64,000 bases of DNA from Chengkuizengella sediminis (GTDB taxonomy: Bacteria > Bacillota > Bacilli > Paenibacillales > KCTC-33759). The translations under genes and the position numbers were made by a program. A model generated the notes under the pieces. That model searched no databases. It was not told where the DNA came from and was given only the letters and a program-made list of their open reading frames with translations. Of the stretch, positions 34,128 to 44,092 are shown in pieces. Numbering within the stretch: position 1 is the stretch's first letter; every line of letters begins with the position of its first letter. The stretch spans positions 372,001 to 436,000 of the forward strand of contig NZ_SIJC01000004.1 of the NCBI RefSeq assembly GCF_010078385.1, in the 5' to 3' direction.

Positions 34128-35558
34128 TTATGCATTTTCTACAGGGTTTACTTTAATTGAAATATCAGTTGAAACATCTTCTTCAGTTAATTTACGTCTC
34201 CAACCTGTGATTACAGAGAACAACAGTACAGCTAACATAGCCCATGAATATGGATTTAAGAAGGCCGATATAATACTTGGAAAGGCAATGTTCCATTCTT
34301 GAGCTGATGAAACCAACGTATTATACCATAAAATTACTGACAGATTCCAAGGAATCATGAAGAATACAACAACCATCATACATTCCATCACATTTGCTCT
34401 TCGCTCTGGAGATAAGTTAAAACGCTTTCCAAATGGATTAACGAATGTAGACCCTACGATTAACAAAACAGGGGCACTTGCAGAAATGATGACAGATGCT
34501 AGTCCTGTAACTGACATAATGGAGAACTCTGCTTGACGAGGTGATTTAATGTTTCTTTTTTGGACCCATTTCAGAAATGAACTCATCACTCCACTTTCTA
34601 TCATCACCTGAGTAATTGCCAGAACAAATAAAGCAAATACGATCGTCCCAGTCACACTAGTAATACCAACTTGAATCAAACCTGTACTTTCTCCTGGGTT
34701 TATGGGTATTGAAAATACATCCCCTAAATTTATCTTTCCAATGAGTATACCGAGAACTATAGCAGAGATATTTCCATAAATCAGTGATTCAACGACATGT
34801 CTCTTCGATAATGCAGATATAATGACTACCGCCAAACTAATTAACATCACAAGACCTTTTGGGTCCAAATTAGCTTCTATCTCTGGCACATCAACTACTG
34901 TCCCTCCTCCGCCAACAAAGAACAGGACGATAATAGCTAAAATACTGGCTGACATAGCAAGCGGGAAGCGACTGCGTACAACTGTATTTAATGTTGCCTC
35001 CTGTGTGTATGCAGATGCAATGGTCGTATCGGAGACAGGAGCAAGATTATCACCAAAAACCCCACCACCTAAGATAGCAACTGCGAGCATGGTTGGATCG
35101 GCACCTAACAAAACACCAGCGGGGTAAAGAACTGGGAGTAAAGCTAAGTATGTCCCATTAGAAGTACCAGTACCAACGGAAAATAGCATAGCTAAAATAA
35201 AAGCCAGCACTGTGAAAACAGCACCTTGAGCACCTGTTTTTAATCCAAACCATAAAATACCGTCAACCAAACCACTCGCTTGTACAATTTTTCCGAAAAT
35301 GGCTGCAAATATCCATGCAACGACGATAACAATTCCATTTTTTTGAGACATACCTTTCATGAAGGCATTAATATAATGATTCTTATTTTTGGCAAACAAT
35401 AGTCCAGCAGATAAAGCAACCCAACCACCAGCCCAAAACGCTTGTGTGCCTCCTCTTTGAGCAATGGATAATGTTACTAAGAACGCAATTAAAATAATTA
35501 AAGGAATTAAACCACCGAATACCCCTCCATGCATTTCAAGCCTTTTTTCATTTTTCAT
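34128..35558 (-). CDS. NhaC-family antiporter or amino-acid/sodium carrier
   Basis: A 476-residue polytopic protein of the Na+/H+ antiporter NhaC family (ion transporter superfamily), with about eleven helices and conserved blocks GTGTSNGTYLALLPVLYPAG and GDNLAPVSDTTIAS. Some NhaC-like proteins exchange organic acids or amino acids instead of protons. Because it lies directly behind the D-cysteine desulfhydrase gene it may bring in the substrate, but this is inference. Confidence 0.85.
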   Translation of the reverse strand: MKNEKRLEMHGGVFGGLIPLIILIAFLVTLSIAQRGGTQAFWAGGWVALSAGLLFAKNKNHYINAFMKGMSQKNGIVIVVAWIFAAIFGKIVQASGLVDGILWFGLKTGAQGAVFTVLAFILAMLFSVGTGTSNGTYLALLPVLYPAGVLLGADPTMLAVAILGGGVFGDNLAPVSDTTIASAYTQEATLNTVVRSRFPLAMSASILAIIVLFFVGGGGTVVDVPEIEANLDPKGLVMLISLAVVIISALSKRHVVESLIYGNISAIVLGILIGKINLGDVFSIPINPGESTGLIQVGITSVTGTIVFALFVLAITQVMIESGVMSSFLKWVQKRNIKSPRQAEFSIMSVTGLASVIISASAPVLLIVGSTFVNPFGKRFNLSPERRANVMECMMVVVFFMIPWNLSVILWYNTLVSSAQEWNIAFPSIISAFLNPYSWAMLAVLLFSVITGWRRKLTEEDVSTDISIKVNPVENA

Positions 35559-35607
35559 GACGCTATCCCCCCTTATTTAATTTTTGAATTCGCTTTCAAA
35601 GAAATTT

Positions 35608-36633
35608 TTATACTAATGCCACTGTATAAAGATGATTATGCTCTAAAATATTAGATGCATTTGCGTAAATTGATGGTGTTCCTCCTGTATGAAGAAATAA
35701 AATATTTTTCTGTCCTTTAAAATATCCTTTTTGCACTAAATCTATTAACCCTGCCATTGTTTTACCAGTATAAACAGGATCAAGCAAAATACCTTCTGTT
35801 TGTGCCAGCAGTTGAATGGCTTCAAAGGTTTTATCAGTTGGAATTGCATATCCAGGTCCTAAGTAGTCATCAAAATTTCTAACTGTTTCTCTAGGAATTT
35901 CTTCATTAAAACCTATACGCTGCCTAGCTAGTTTCACAATGTTATAAACCTTTTCTTCTTGAGCAGCTTTATCTCTTCGAACGTTAATACCTGTGACAGG
36001 AATTCCGCTTCCACTTGCATAAAATCCAGTCACTAAACCAGCATGAGTCCCCCCACTACCACTTGGTGAAATGATATGATCTAGCAAAATTCCCATCTCA
36101 GAAGTTTGTTTTAAAATTTCTTGAGAACCACTAACATAACCAAGAGCTCCTAGATCATTACCACCGCCTTCAGCAACGATATAACCTTTTCTTCCTTCTT
36201 TTTTTAACTCTTCATTAACTGTTTCCATCTCTTTCACAACATCTGTACCGTCTGGAACAACCTTTATTTGTTCTGCACCCAGCAAATTGTATAAAAAGAC
36301 ATTTCCATTTTCCTTTGGGTTGTATATGTGATTTCTTTCTTCAATGATCAGACGACATTTTAACCCTTCCTTAACCGCGGCTGCCAAAGTCATTCGACAG
36401 TGGTTAGATTGAACTCCACCAGTAGTTATTAATGTATCGACACCTTGTTTTAAAGCATCTGCTACTAAAAATTCAAGTTTCCTTGTTTTATTTCCACCAC
36501 CTGTTAAACCAAGTAAATCATCTCTTTTTACATAAATATTAGGTCCACCTAATATACTAGATAGTTTTTTAAGGTGTTGGAGAGGGGTTACGAATTCTGT
36601 ATAAATACGACGAGGGTAAGATGTTAAATCCAT
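35608..36633 (-). CDS. D-cysteine desulfhydrase / ACC deaminase-like PLP enzyme
   Basis: A 341-residue fold-type II PLP enzyme that converts D-cysteine to pyruvate, ammonia and hydrogen sulfide. The substrate motif and PLP lysine lie in LTGGGNKTRKLEFL (Lys near 49-52), followed by TTGGVQSNHCRMTLAAA and the phosphate loop SPSGSGGTHAGLV. ACC deaminases share the fold; the DcyD-like call is preferred because of its sulfur-linked operon with TauE and RidA. It is the first gene of the operon. Confidence 0.85.
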   Translation of the reverse strand: MDLTSYPRRIYTEFVTPLQHLKKLSSILGGPNIYVKRDDLLGLTGGGNKTRKLEFLVADALKQGVDTLITTGGVQSNHCRMTLAAAVKEGLKCRLIIEERNHIYNPKENGNVFLYNLLGAEQIKVVPDGTDVVKEMETVNEELKKEGRKGYIVAEGGGNDLGALGYVSGSQEILKQTSEMGILLDHIISPSGSGGTHAGLVTGFYASGSGIPVTGINVRRDKAAQEEKVYNIVKLARQRIGFNEEIPRETVRNFDDYLGPGYAIPTDKTFEAIQLLAQTEGILLDPVYTGKTMAGLIDLVQKGYFKGQKNILFLHTGGTPSIYANASNILEHNHLYTVALV

Positions 36634-36830
36634 GAATGTACCTCCAATGCAAATATTATGAGTAAATATTTATTATCATATGCTGATCGTATAAATATGT
36701 AAAATTAATTATAAAAATGATGATCATTAAAAAAATCAATGATAAATCGCAAGTAATATAATGGGAAAAGGAATTTAAGCTAAAGTATAGAACTGTATAT
36801 ATTAAAATTAATTAGATTAGGAGGATCAAG

Positions 36831-36998
36831 ATGAGGGTTGTGAAGGAGAAAAAATATAATTATGTATCCAATGGTATTACGTTTGGTTCAGCTCTAGCTA
36901 TTGCAATATCTTGGAGTTTACATAAATCTATCATATGGGCTTGTATACATGGTTTATTTAGTTGGTTATATGTTCTTTATTATGCAATAACTCGATAA
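36831..36998 (+). CDS. small membrane protein, 55 residues
   Basis: A short gene between the D-cysteine operon and the DMT gene: ATG at 36831 with an ideal AGGAGGAT site, 55 codons, TAA at 36996. The product has a basic N-terminus (MRVVKEKKYN) and two hydrophobic stretches (GSALAIAISWSL and IIWACIHGLFSWLYVLYYAI). Many small Bacillales membrane proteins look like this. I do not know its function. It converges on the DMT exporter gene. Confidence 0.7.
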   Translation: MRVVKEKKYNYVSNGITFGSALAIAISWSLHKSIIWACIHGLFSWLYVLYYAITR

Positions 36999-37015
36999 TA
37001 TTCTAGATAATTGAT

Positions 37016-37945
37016 TCATTCTTTATTTCGACCCAGCAAAGAAATGTCCGCTCTGGGTCTTTTCCGTATGGATATGACTGAGGTTGATATCATCACCAAA
37101 AACATGCCAATCACATGACCTAAAGTGAATTGTTCATCTAATAATAAATAAGAACAAAACATCGTTGATACAGGTATAACCGCTGTAAATACGCCGGATA
37201 TATTACCTGAAACTTTTGAAACCCCACTATACCAAAGAAAAAATGCAATGACAGTCACAAATATCGTGAAATATAAAACATACAACCAATCTATCAAAGT
37301 AGTCTGACTAAAATCAAACTGAGTTGCCTCATATAAAGAAGAAGGTACAAACAAGATAAAGCCAAAAAAAGCTACAAATGTAGAAATGGCAAGTGGACTC
37401 AGTTTATTTGATAAATATTTACCTAGCACCGTAAATAAAGATTCTCCTATCACGGCAACAAATATCAAAAAATTACCCCAAAGAGGTAATAAACCTTTTG
37501 TAGTCCCTTCCTCACTAGTTATATTAATAACCAAAATACCAAGAACTGCAAATAAGATTGCTATTATAACACTCTTATTCATCTTTTCTTTTAATAAAAT
37601 ATATGATAATAAACCAATAACCATTGGAGTAATACTTGTGATAACTCCACTATCCAATGCACTTGTATACTGTACTCCGTATAATAAACAAATGCTGAAC
37701 AAAAAAACGCCAGTGAAAGATTGAAGAAACAATATTAAAAACTGCTTCTTAGTTAACTTCGGAATACCCCCTTCAAATAAGTATAGAATTACAAATAGTA
37801 ACAAAGAAGCGATCCCAAAACGAATCCCTGAAGCTAAGAAAACAGGTATACTTTGAACCATTAATTTGCCAACCACGATAGAGCTACCTACAATAAACAT
37901 TGCAGAAGATAAATATATATATGATTTTAAATTTACATTTGACAT
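37016..37945 (-). CDS. EamA/DMT-superfamily transporter
   Basis: A 309-residue permease with ten predicted helices in two EamA repeats (each about 130-140 residues). The typical segments ASGIRFGIASLLLF, TSALDSGVITSITPMVIGLLSYI and VSGNISGVFTAVIPVSTMFCSYLLLDE are seen. DMT members export amino acids, nucleotides or other metabolites; no substrate can be assigned. It is monocistronic. Confidence 0.88.
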   Translation of the reverse strand: MSNVNLKSYIYLSSAMFIVGSSIVVGKLMVQSIPVFLASGIRFGIASLLLFVILYLFEGGIPKLTKKQFLILFLQSFTGVFLFSICLLYGVQYTSALDSGVITSITPMVIGLLSYILLKEKMNKSVIIAILFAVLGILVINITSEEGTTKGLLPLWGNFLIFVAVIGESLFTVLGKYLSNKLSPLAISTFVAFFGFILFVPSSLYEATQFDFSQTTLIDWLYVLYFTIFVTVIAFFLWYSGVSKVSGNISGVFTAVIPVSTMFCSYLLLDEQFTLGHVIGMFLVMISTSVISIRKRPRADISLLGRNKE

Positions 37946-38095
37946 GTGATGAACACCAACTTTATTTTTAACAAATATATCAATTTTAGTTGGTTTGATT
38001 AAGAACCAGATTGTAAAACTTTTTATAGTACCAATCCAAAATACTCCTTGATTAGAGCAATCATGTTAATTACTTTATATAAGGTTATATACACA

Positions 38096-38134
38096 GCAAA
38101 AATCCTCATTGAATAAATCCAATGGGGATTTTGC
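38096..38134 (-). terminator. terminator of the metNIQ operon
   Basis: On the minus strand GCAAAATCC and CATTG pair with CAATG and GGATTTTTGC, with the T-run forming the foot of the stem. Confidence 0.8.
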
Positions 38135-38155
38135 AATAATATTGTGTTTATTATC

Positions 38156-38995
38156 TTATTCTGATACAGGAACAACTGAATTGTTATACTCTTCAAGGAT
38201 AAAGTTTTGAATATCCTCTGAACGTAAAACCTCTACTAATGTTTGGATCTCTGCACGAGTTTCATCACCACTTCTTACAGTGATAATGTTCACATATGGA
38301 GATTCAGAGCCTTCAAGAGCAATCGCATCTTCAACTGGGTTTAAACCAGCATCAATCGCATAGTTTGTATTAATTAAAACGGCATCTCCTTCACCGATGT
38401 TGTAAACTTGCGGCAAAAGTCCTGCTTCGATATCTGCAATAAATTCAATATTTCTAGGATTTTCAGCAATATCTTCTATAGTAGCCTTAGTAGTATCAAT
38501 CTCTTCTTTTAAAGTGATTAACCCTTCAGTTTGTAATAAAGATAAAAATCGTCCATGATCTGCCACAGAGTTACTCATAATTAATTGAGCTCCTTCTGGT
38601 AAATCAGCTAAACTTTCATAGTTTTGTGAATATACTCCGATTGGTTCAATATGAATCCCACCAGCATTTACAAAATCATAACCATGGTCAGCAATTTGGC
38701 TTTCTAAGTATGGGATATGTTGAAAATAATTAGCATCTAATTCTTTTTCAGCTAACGCTGTATTTGGTAAAACGTAATCTTGGAATGTAATAATTTCTAA
38801 TTGAATTCCTTTTTCTGCTAATATTGGTTCAGCTTGCTCTAAAATTTCAGCATGTGGTACATTAGAGGCTCCAACAACTAATGTAACTGCTTCTTGATTT
38901 TCTTCCCCCTTCGTTCCTTCTACACTATCACTACCACAAGCAGCTAAAGCTAGTACAAAAACAAATAATACAACTGATAATAAAATTTTTTTCAT
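38156..38995 (-). CDS. metQ: methionine-binding lipoprotein
   Basis: A 279-residue lipoprotein (lipobox ALAAC, Cys near 20) of the NlpA/MetQ family, with the diagnostic VGASNVPHAEIL after the linker and the FQDYVLPNTALAEKELDANYFQHIPYL block. It captures D- and L-methionine for the MetNI transporter. It is the last gene of the S-box controlled operon. Confidence 0.95.
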   Translation of the reverse strand: MKKILLSVVLFVFVLALAACGSDSVEGTKGEENQEAVTLVVGASNVPHAEILEQAEPILAEKGIQLEIITFQDYVLPNTALAEKELDANYFQHIPYLESQIADHGYDFVNAGGIHIEPIGVYSQNYESLADLPEGAQLIMSNSVADHGRFLSLLQTEGLITLKEEIDTTKATIEDIAENPRNIEFIADIEAGLLPQVYNIGEGDAVLINTNYAIDAGLNPVEDAIALEGSESPYVNIITVRSGDETRAEIQTLVEVLRSEDIQNFILEEYNNSVVPVSE

Positions 38996-39011
38996 GTTTC
39001 TCTCCCCTTTT

Positions 39012-39677
39012 TTATCTTTTATCTATTTTTGAAGTGACATAGTCACCTACAAACTGAATTGAAAATACAATGATCAATATAATGATGGTACAAATTCTTG
39101 TAACATCATTATGGCTACGTTGAAACCCGTCTAAAAAGGCTAAATTTCCTAATCCACCTGCACCTACTACTCCTGCCATTGCTGTGTAACCTACTATAGC
39201 AATCGCAGTTACCGTAATTCCAGATACTAATGCTGGCATAGATTCGGGCAGCAGAACCTTCCAGATAATTGTAGATATTTTTGCTCCCATTGCCCTTGCC
39301 GCTTCAATGACCCCTTTATCAATTTCTTTTAATGCAATTTCTACCATCCGTGCATAAAATGGGGCTGCACCTACGATTAGAGCAGGTAATGCCGCAGTTT
39401 CTCCTATGATAGTACCCACGATAGCTTTTGTGAAAGGAATCAATAAAATGATTAATATAATAAACGGAATAGATCTAAAGATATTAACAATAGCAGCCAC
39501 AAAAGCATGAATGATTTTATTTTCATAAATATTCCCTTTCGAGGTTAAGAACAATAGTATACCTAAAATGATCCCAAGAACAAATGTAGCCACTACTGAG
39601 ATAGCTGTCATATAAATGGTTTCCACTGTAGCTTCCCACATTTTATCCCACTCTACATTAGGCAGTAATTCCTTCAT
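39012..39677 (-). CDS. metI: methionine ABC transporter permease
   Basis: A 221-residue five-helix permease. The coupling motif EAARAMGAKISTIIWKVLLPESMPALVSG and FRSIPFIILIILLIPFT are typical of MetI. It overlaps metN by 20 nt and precedes metQ. Confidence 0.95.
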   Translation of the reverse strand: MKELLPNVEWDKMWEATVETIYMTAISVVATFVLGIILGILLFLTSKGNIYENKIIHAFVAAIVNIFRSIPFIILIILLIPFTKAIVGTIIGETAALPALIVGAAPFYARMVEIALKEIDKGVIEAARAMGAKISTIIWKVLLPESMPALVSGITVTAIAIVGYTAMAGVVGAGGLGNLAFLDGFQRSHNDVTRICTIIILIIVFSIQFVGDYVTSKIDKR

Positions 39678-40695
39678 GAATCAACACCTCCGCCTTTACC
39701 TTTTGCTGACGAATGTATCCTATCGCCTGTTCTACTTCTTGGGTTTTCCCATCCACATGTACAAACATAGTTCCTACTGCTCCTCCATGTGTTTGAGAAA
39801 CTTTTCCTTGTAATATATTAAAACTTACATCAAATTTTCTGATCACATTCGTAATCAGAGGCATTTCAGCTGTATCCCCTACGAAGGTCAATTGAACGAC
39901 TTTTCCTTTTGGATGTAGAGCTAGTAAGTTTTCTATCATTTCGTTAGAAGATTCGGGTTCAATGACTTGATTCACAAATCTCTTTGTCATGGATTGCTGA
40001 GGATTTTGAAATACTTCAAACACATTTCCTTCCTCTACAACCTGTCCATCTTCCATCACTGCAACTCGGTGACATATTTTACGTATGACGTGCATTTCAT
40101 GCGTAATTAACACGATGGTTAATCCTAACTTTTGATTGATATCTACTAAAAGATCCAAAATAGAATCTGTCGTTTGTGGGTCTAATGCAGACGTAGCCTC
40201 ATCACATAACAGTACTTTTGGCTTGTTCGCCAATGCTCTAGCTATACCAACCCGCTGCTTTTGACCACCGCTTAGTTGTGAAGGATAAGCTTTCTCCCTT
40301 CCTTCTAATCCAACAATTTTGATCAGTTCGTTTACTATTTTCAAACGCTCTTTTTTAGGAAAACCGGCAATTTCAAGCGGAAATGAAATGTTCTCCTGAA
40401 CCGTTCGTGACCACAATATATTAAAATGTTGAAAAATCATGCCGATCTCTTGACGTGCTTTTCTTAATTCTCGCCCACTAATTTGTGTCATATTTCTTTC
40501 AGCAACAGTAATGGTTCCGTGGGTTGGAGTTTCCAATCCATTCAGCAAACGGATCAATGTGCTTTTACCGGCTCCACTATAGCCAATAATTCCGAATATT
40601 TCTCCAGCAGCAATATTCAAATCTACTTTTTGAACAGCTGTGACAGTACTGTCTCCAGTCTCATATGTTTTTGTTACTTTCGATAATTTAATCAT
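39658..40695 (-). CDS. metN: methionine ABC transporter ATPase with NIL regulatory domain
   Basis: A 345-residue ATPase: Walker A GYSGAGKST (38-46), signature LSGGQKQRVGIARALA, Walker B LLCDEATSALD, and a C-terminal NIL domain (about 265-345) that binds methionine and gives trans-inhibition. First gene of the operon, directly behind a SAM riboswitch. Confidence 0.96.
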   Translation of the reverse strand: MIKLSKVTKTYETGDSTVTAVQKVDLNIAAGEIFGIIGYSGAGKSTLIRLLNGLETPTHGTITVAERNMTQISGRELRKARQEIGMIFQHFNILWSRTVQENISFPLEIAGFPKKERLKIVNELIKIVGLEGREKAYPSQLSGGQKQRVGIARALANKPKVLLCDEATSALDPQTTDSILDLLVDINQKLGLTIVLITHEMHVIRKICHRVAVMEDGQVVEEGNVFEVFQNPQQSMTKRFVNQVIEPESSNEMIENLLALHPKGKVVQLTFVGDTAEMPLITNVIRKFDVSFNILQGKVSQTHGGAVGTMFVHVDGKTQEVEQAIGYIRQQKVKAEVLIHEGITA

Positions 40696-40724
40696 GATGT
40701 TTCACCAGCCTAAATTTTGATAGC

Positions 40725-40884
40725 AAAAAACCTTTCTACATGAGCAGAAAGGTTCACTAATCTATGATTTACCTTTCTCTCATCTTCCAAAGTTTACACT
40801 TTGTGCGAATTGGCACCATTTCAATTCATCATTGACGGTTGCCGGGTTTCATAGGGCACATCCCTCCACCTCTCTTGATAAGAG
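40725..40884 (-). promoter_or_regulatory. SAM-I (S-box) riboswitch with terminator
   Basis: The aptamer spans 40884-40777: P1 arms CTCTTATC (40884-40877) and GATGAGAG (40784-40777), the core AGAGAGGTGGAGGGA, and CCCTATGAAACCCGGCAACC. The terminator is CCTTTCT (40752-40746) with AGAAAGG (40737-40731) and a T-run (40730-40725). The antiterminator can form between AGAAAGGT at the 3' side of P1 and ACCTTTCT. High SAM should stabilise P1 and so turn the metNIQ operon off. Confidence 0.97.
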
Positions 40885-40999
40885 CAGTTGTATTATGAAG
40901 TTTTAAGTTACTTAATTAAAGTATGAAAATGATTTTAACATGTCTATCATATGGTGTCAAATCTTACATTTCATAATTTAGATCTCATTTATAAGAAAT

Positions 41000-43900
41000 T
41001 CATCTCACTTCAAAAGTTGTACTGCTGATTCCTTCTTTTGTTTTTTTGACGTCTAAAACAGCTGGGATCGACTGTTTTAATTCTTGCACATGTGAAATCA
41101 CGCCGATCATCCGTCCTGATTTTTGTAAATCTATCAATGTATCTATCGCTTTTGTTAATGATTCCTCATCTAATGAACCGAACCCTTCATCAATAAACAT
41201 CGTTTCAATCGAGATGCCACCTTCATATGACTGAATCACATCTGCCATGCCTAGTGCTAAACAAAGAGAAGCATTAAACTTTTCCCCACCAGACATCGTT
41301 TTTACATCACGTAACTGTCCTGTGTAGTGATCATATACATCTAATCCAAGACCACTTTGTCTTCCTCTCTTTTCCAATCGATCACTACGCAACAATTGAA
41401 ATTGACCGTTAGATAACTTTTGCAGCCTTTGATTTGCCATCTGAATGATTTGTTCTAAAAACTCGATCTGTAAATAACGCTCAAAAGAAATTCGCTTTGC
41501 ATTATCCCCTCGTATTACGTCATATAAATCTTTAATTAACTGATATCGCTCCTCAGCTTCCTGCACTTTCTCACTCACTGACAAAATGTTCTGTTTTCCT
41601 TCTTCCGCTCGTTCAGCGTAGTTATGTACTTCATAAAATTGTTCTCTAATGTGTTCAACCTGTTTTTTTAATTGGTCTAATTCGTTCTGTATCTCATTTA
41701 AATCAAACTGTTTTTTATCTTTTAATTCTTTCTTTAATTCTTCTATCTGCTTGGTTACTAATGACAGGTTAGATTTCCACTCTTCTATTTGTTGTGTAAG
41801 TTGTTGACGGTTCTCCTTTGTCATTTTTGCACTCTGATAATCTAATTCTTGAGAAAAGCCCGCTTCTTCTAAGCTTTGGGAAAACTGCATATTTGCTTTA
41901 TCTAGTTTATCTTTCGTTTCTAGCACCTGTTTTTCTGTAGTTATGAAAAGCACTCTCACTTCTGATTGTTGTATTTTCGTTTGTTCAAGCTGTTCTTGTA
42001 CGGCTTTCCATCGATGTTCTAAATTCGCTTTGTGCTTTTGTGTTTGTCCAATTCTTTCTTCCAATTTCACAAGAGATCGAACTTCCTCTGGTATATTCAC
42101 AACGCTTTGCTCCAACAATGCTTTTTCAGTAGAATATTTCGTATTAAGTTCGTTTAGCTCTGCTATGTTTTTATCTTTATCCAGAGTTTTTTGATCTAGT
42201 ACTAAATTCAACTGTTCCAACATTGGTTTCAGCTGATCCAACCTGTTTTGTTTATCTTTTAACAAATCTACTTCTTTTTTTAGTTTTTTCCCGACCTGAA
42301 CAAATTGATTATACTCTTCGTTTATATGTTCTAAGAGAAAACCATACTGAATGACTGCTTTTTCCTTTTCTTCGATTTGTAAAAGGGAGTTCTCTAATTT
42401 TGCTTCAACTTTACGGAATTCATCTTGAGTTTGTTCCTTCACTTTTCTAGACATGTCTAAATCTTGTTTTGATGGAATCTCTTTAGAGCTATTGGTTTTC
42501 AAAGGATGTTCCTTACTACCACAAACAGGACATATCTCCCCATCATGTAATTGAGAAGCCAGGATACTAGCCTGTCCTTCAATCCAACGTTTTTCTAATT
42601 GCGTGTAATCGTTTTGTTTTTGTTCAAAGTTCAATTTATTAGATGCGGCTTCTTTTTTCATTTCAACTACGGCTAGCTTCAATTTCATATATTCGGTAAA
42701 TACGATCGATTGTTCTCGTTTTTCTGCTAATTTCTCCTGTTTTTCTGGTAATGAACGCAGCTGTTCCTCAAAAACTTTAACTTCATTCTGGGTTTTGTTT
42801 TTCTCTGTTTGTTTGGTTTGTATTTGCTGTTCAATAGTTTTGAAAGTTTGTTGTAATCGTTCTCTTTTCTGTTCAAGTTCCTTGATTTGAGTTTGCTTCT
42901 GATTTAAATCTTTTACCACTGGCAGCCATTGCCCAAGATGTTCCAACTGCTTTGTGATATGATCTAGTTCAGGTTGTTTTTGCTCCTCAATTTGATAGGC
43001 TGTCATCGCATTTTTCATCTTTTCATCTGATTGAATCTTTCTGTTTTTGACTTTTTCCATTGCATCATTTTTAGAGAGAAAATCTTTTTTAGCTTCCATT
43101 CGATTTTGTTCAATGAGTTCGATTCGATCCGTTTTTTCTGCTTGCTCTAGCTTCTTTTTCATTGAAGCCATTTGAGGTAACTGACTTTCTAAAGTTTCTT
43201 TATGTATTCTTTTTTGTTCGAGTGTATCAAATCGTTGATTAATCGCTTCTGCATGATGATATTGAGCCGTCAGATCTTGCAGTTTTTTTGTTTGTTGTTG
43301 AAGTTTGAATTCATTTTTGCTCGATTGTTCTTTATAAAAAGAAATCTCTTGCTCAAGTGCATCTAAAATTTGAAATGTATTATATAACTCTTGCCCAAAA
43401 ACTTCAGTCAGTTGTGTGTTGTCCCTCATAGGTAATGCTGTTTTTAAGCTATTAATGTAGATGCCTCTCTCTTTAATTTGCTGTTCAAAAAGAGATTGAG
43501 ATTGTTTTCGCTTCTCATTGAGTATATTTTCTACATTTTTATATAATCCTGTTTTGAAAATTCGACGTAAAATCTCTTCTTTATTTTCCGTATCTGAAGT
43601 TAACAACTTGCGGAATTCTCCCTGCGGGAGCATCACAATCTGATTAAACTGTTCTTTGTTTATACCTAATAATTGAAGTGCTTTTTCATTGACTTGAGAT
43701 ACAATAAAACGTTCACACATCGGTTTTTCCATTCCACCTGTGGTTTCAAAAAACTCATACCGCTCTCCTGTTGCACTTTTATTACCTGATTTCACGTGAG
43801 GAAGCTGACGGAATATACGATAGGTATGCTTTTTTAGCTCAAATACCAACTCAACGGATGTAAACAACTCATCATCTGCAAATTGACTTCGCAGCATTTT

Positions 43901-44092
43901 TGAATCGTTACGATCCTGACCACTCGCTTCACCAAATAAAGCAAAACAAATCGCATCAAAAATAGAAGTTTTTCCCGCACCTGTTTTCCCTGAAATCACA
44001 AATAAGCGATGTTCCTGCAACTGTGTGAAATCAATGGTTTCCGTTTGTTTATACGGACCAAATGCAGTCATTTTAATTTTTATCGGTCTCAT
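41000..44092 (-). CDS. sbcC: exonuclease SbcC (Rad50-like SMC ATPase)
   Basis: A 1030-residue SMC-like protein: N-terminal Walker A GKTGAGKTSIF (about 35-45), long coiled-coil arms, a zinc hook CPVCG near residue 520, and the C-terminal signature TMSGGEKFNASLCLALG with a Walker B FIDEGFGSLDEE. With SbcD it opens and cleaves DNA ends and hairpins. It overlaps sbcD by 4 nt. Length and architecture are complete. Confidence 0.96.
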   Translation of the reverse strand: MRPIKIKMTAFGPYKQTETIDFTQLQEHRLFVISGKTGAGKTSIFDAICFALFGEASGQDRNDSKMLRSQFADDELFTSVELVFELKKHTYRIFRQLPHVKSGNKSATGERYEFFETTGGMEKPMCERFIVSQVNEKALQLLGINKEQFNQIVMLPQGEFRKLLTSDTENKEEILRRIFKTGLYKNVENILNEKRKQSQSLFEQQIKERGIYINSLKTALPMRDNTQLTEVFGQELYNTFQILDALEQEISFYKEQSSKNEFKLQQQTKKLQDLTAQYHHAEAINQRFDTLEQKRIHKETLESQLPQMASMKKKLEQAEKTDRIELIEQNRMEAKKDFLSKNDAMEKVKNRKIQSDEKMKNAMTAYQIEEQKQPELDHITKQLEHLGQWLPVVKDLNQKQTQIKELEQKRERLQQTFKTIEQQIQTKQTEKNKTQNEVKVFEEQLRSLPEKQEKLAEKREQSIVFTEYMKLKLAVVEMKKEAASNKLNFEQKQNDYTQLEKRWIEGQASILASQLHDGEICPVCGSKEHPLKTNSSKEIPSKQDLDMSRKVKEQTQDEFRKVEAKLENSLLQIEEKEKAVIQYGFLLEHINEEYNQFVQVGKKLKKEVDLLKDKQNRLDQLKPMLEQLNLVLDQKTLDKDKNIAELNELNTKYSTEKALLEQSVVNIPEEVRSLVKLEERIGQTQKHKANLEHRWKAVQEQLEQTKIQQSEVRVLFITTEKQVLETKDKLDKANMQFSQSLEEAGFSQELDYQSAKMTKENRQQLTQQIEEWKSNLSLVTKQIEELKKELKDKKQFDLNEIQNELDQLKKQVEHIREQFYEVHNYAERAEEGKQNILSVSEKVQEAEERYQLIKDLYDVIRGDNAKRISFERYLQIEFLEQIIQMANQRLQKLSNGQFQLLRSDRLEKRGRQSGLGLDVYDHYTGQLRDVKTMSGGEKFNASLCLALGMADVIQSYEGGISIETMFIDEGFGSLDEESLTKAIDTLIDLQKSGRMIGVISHVQELKQSIPAVLDVKKTKEGISSTTFEVR

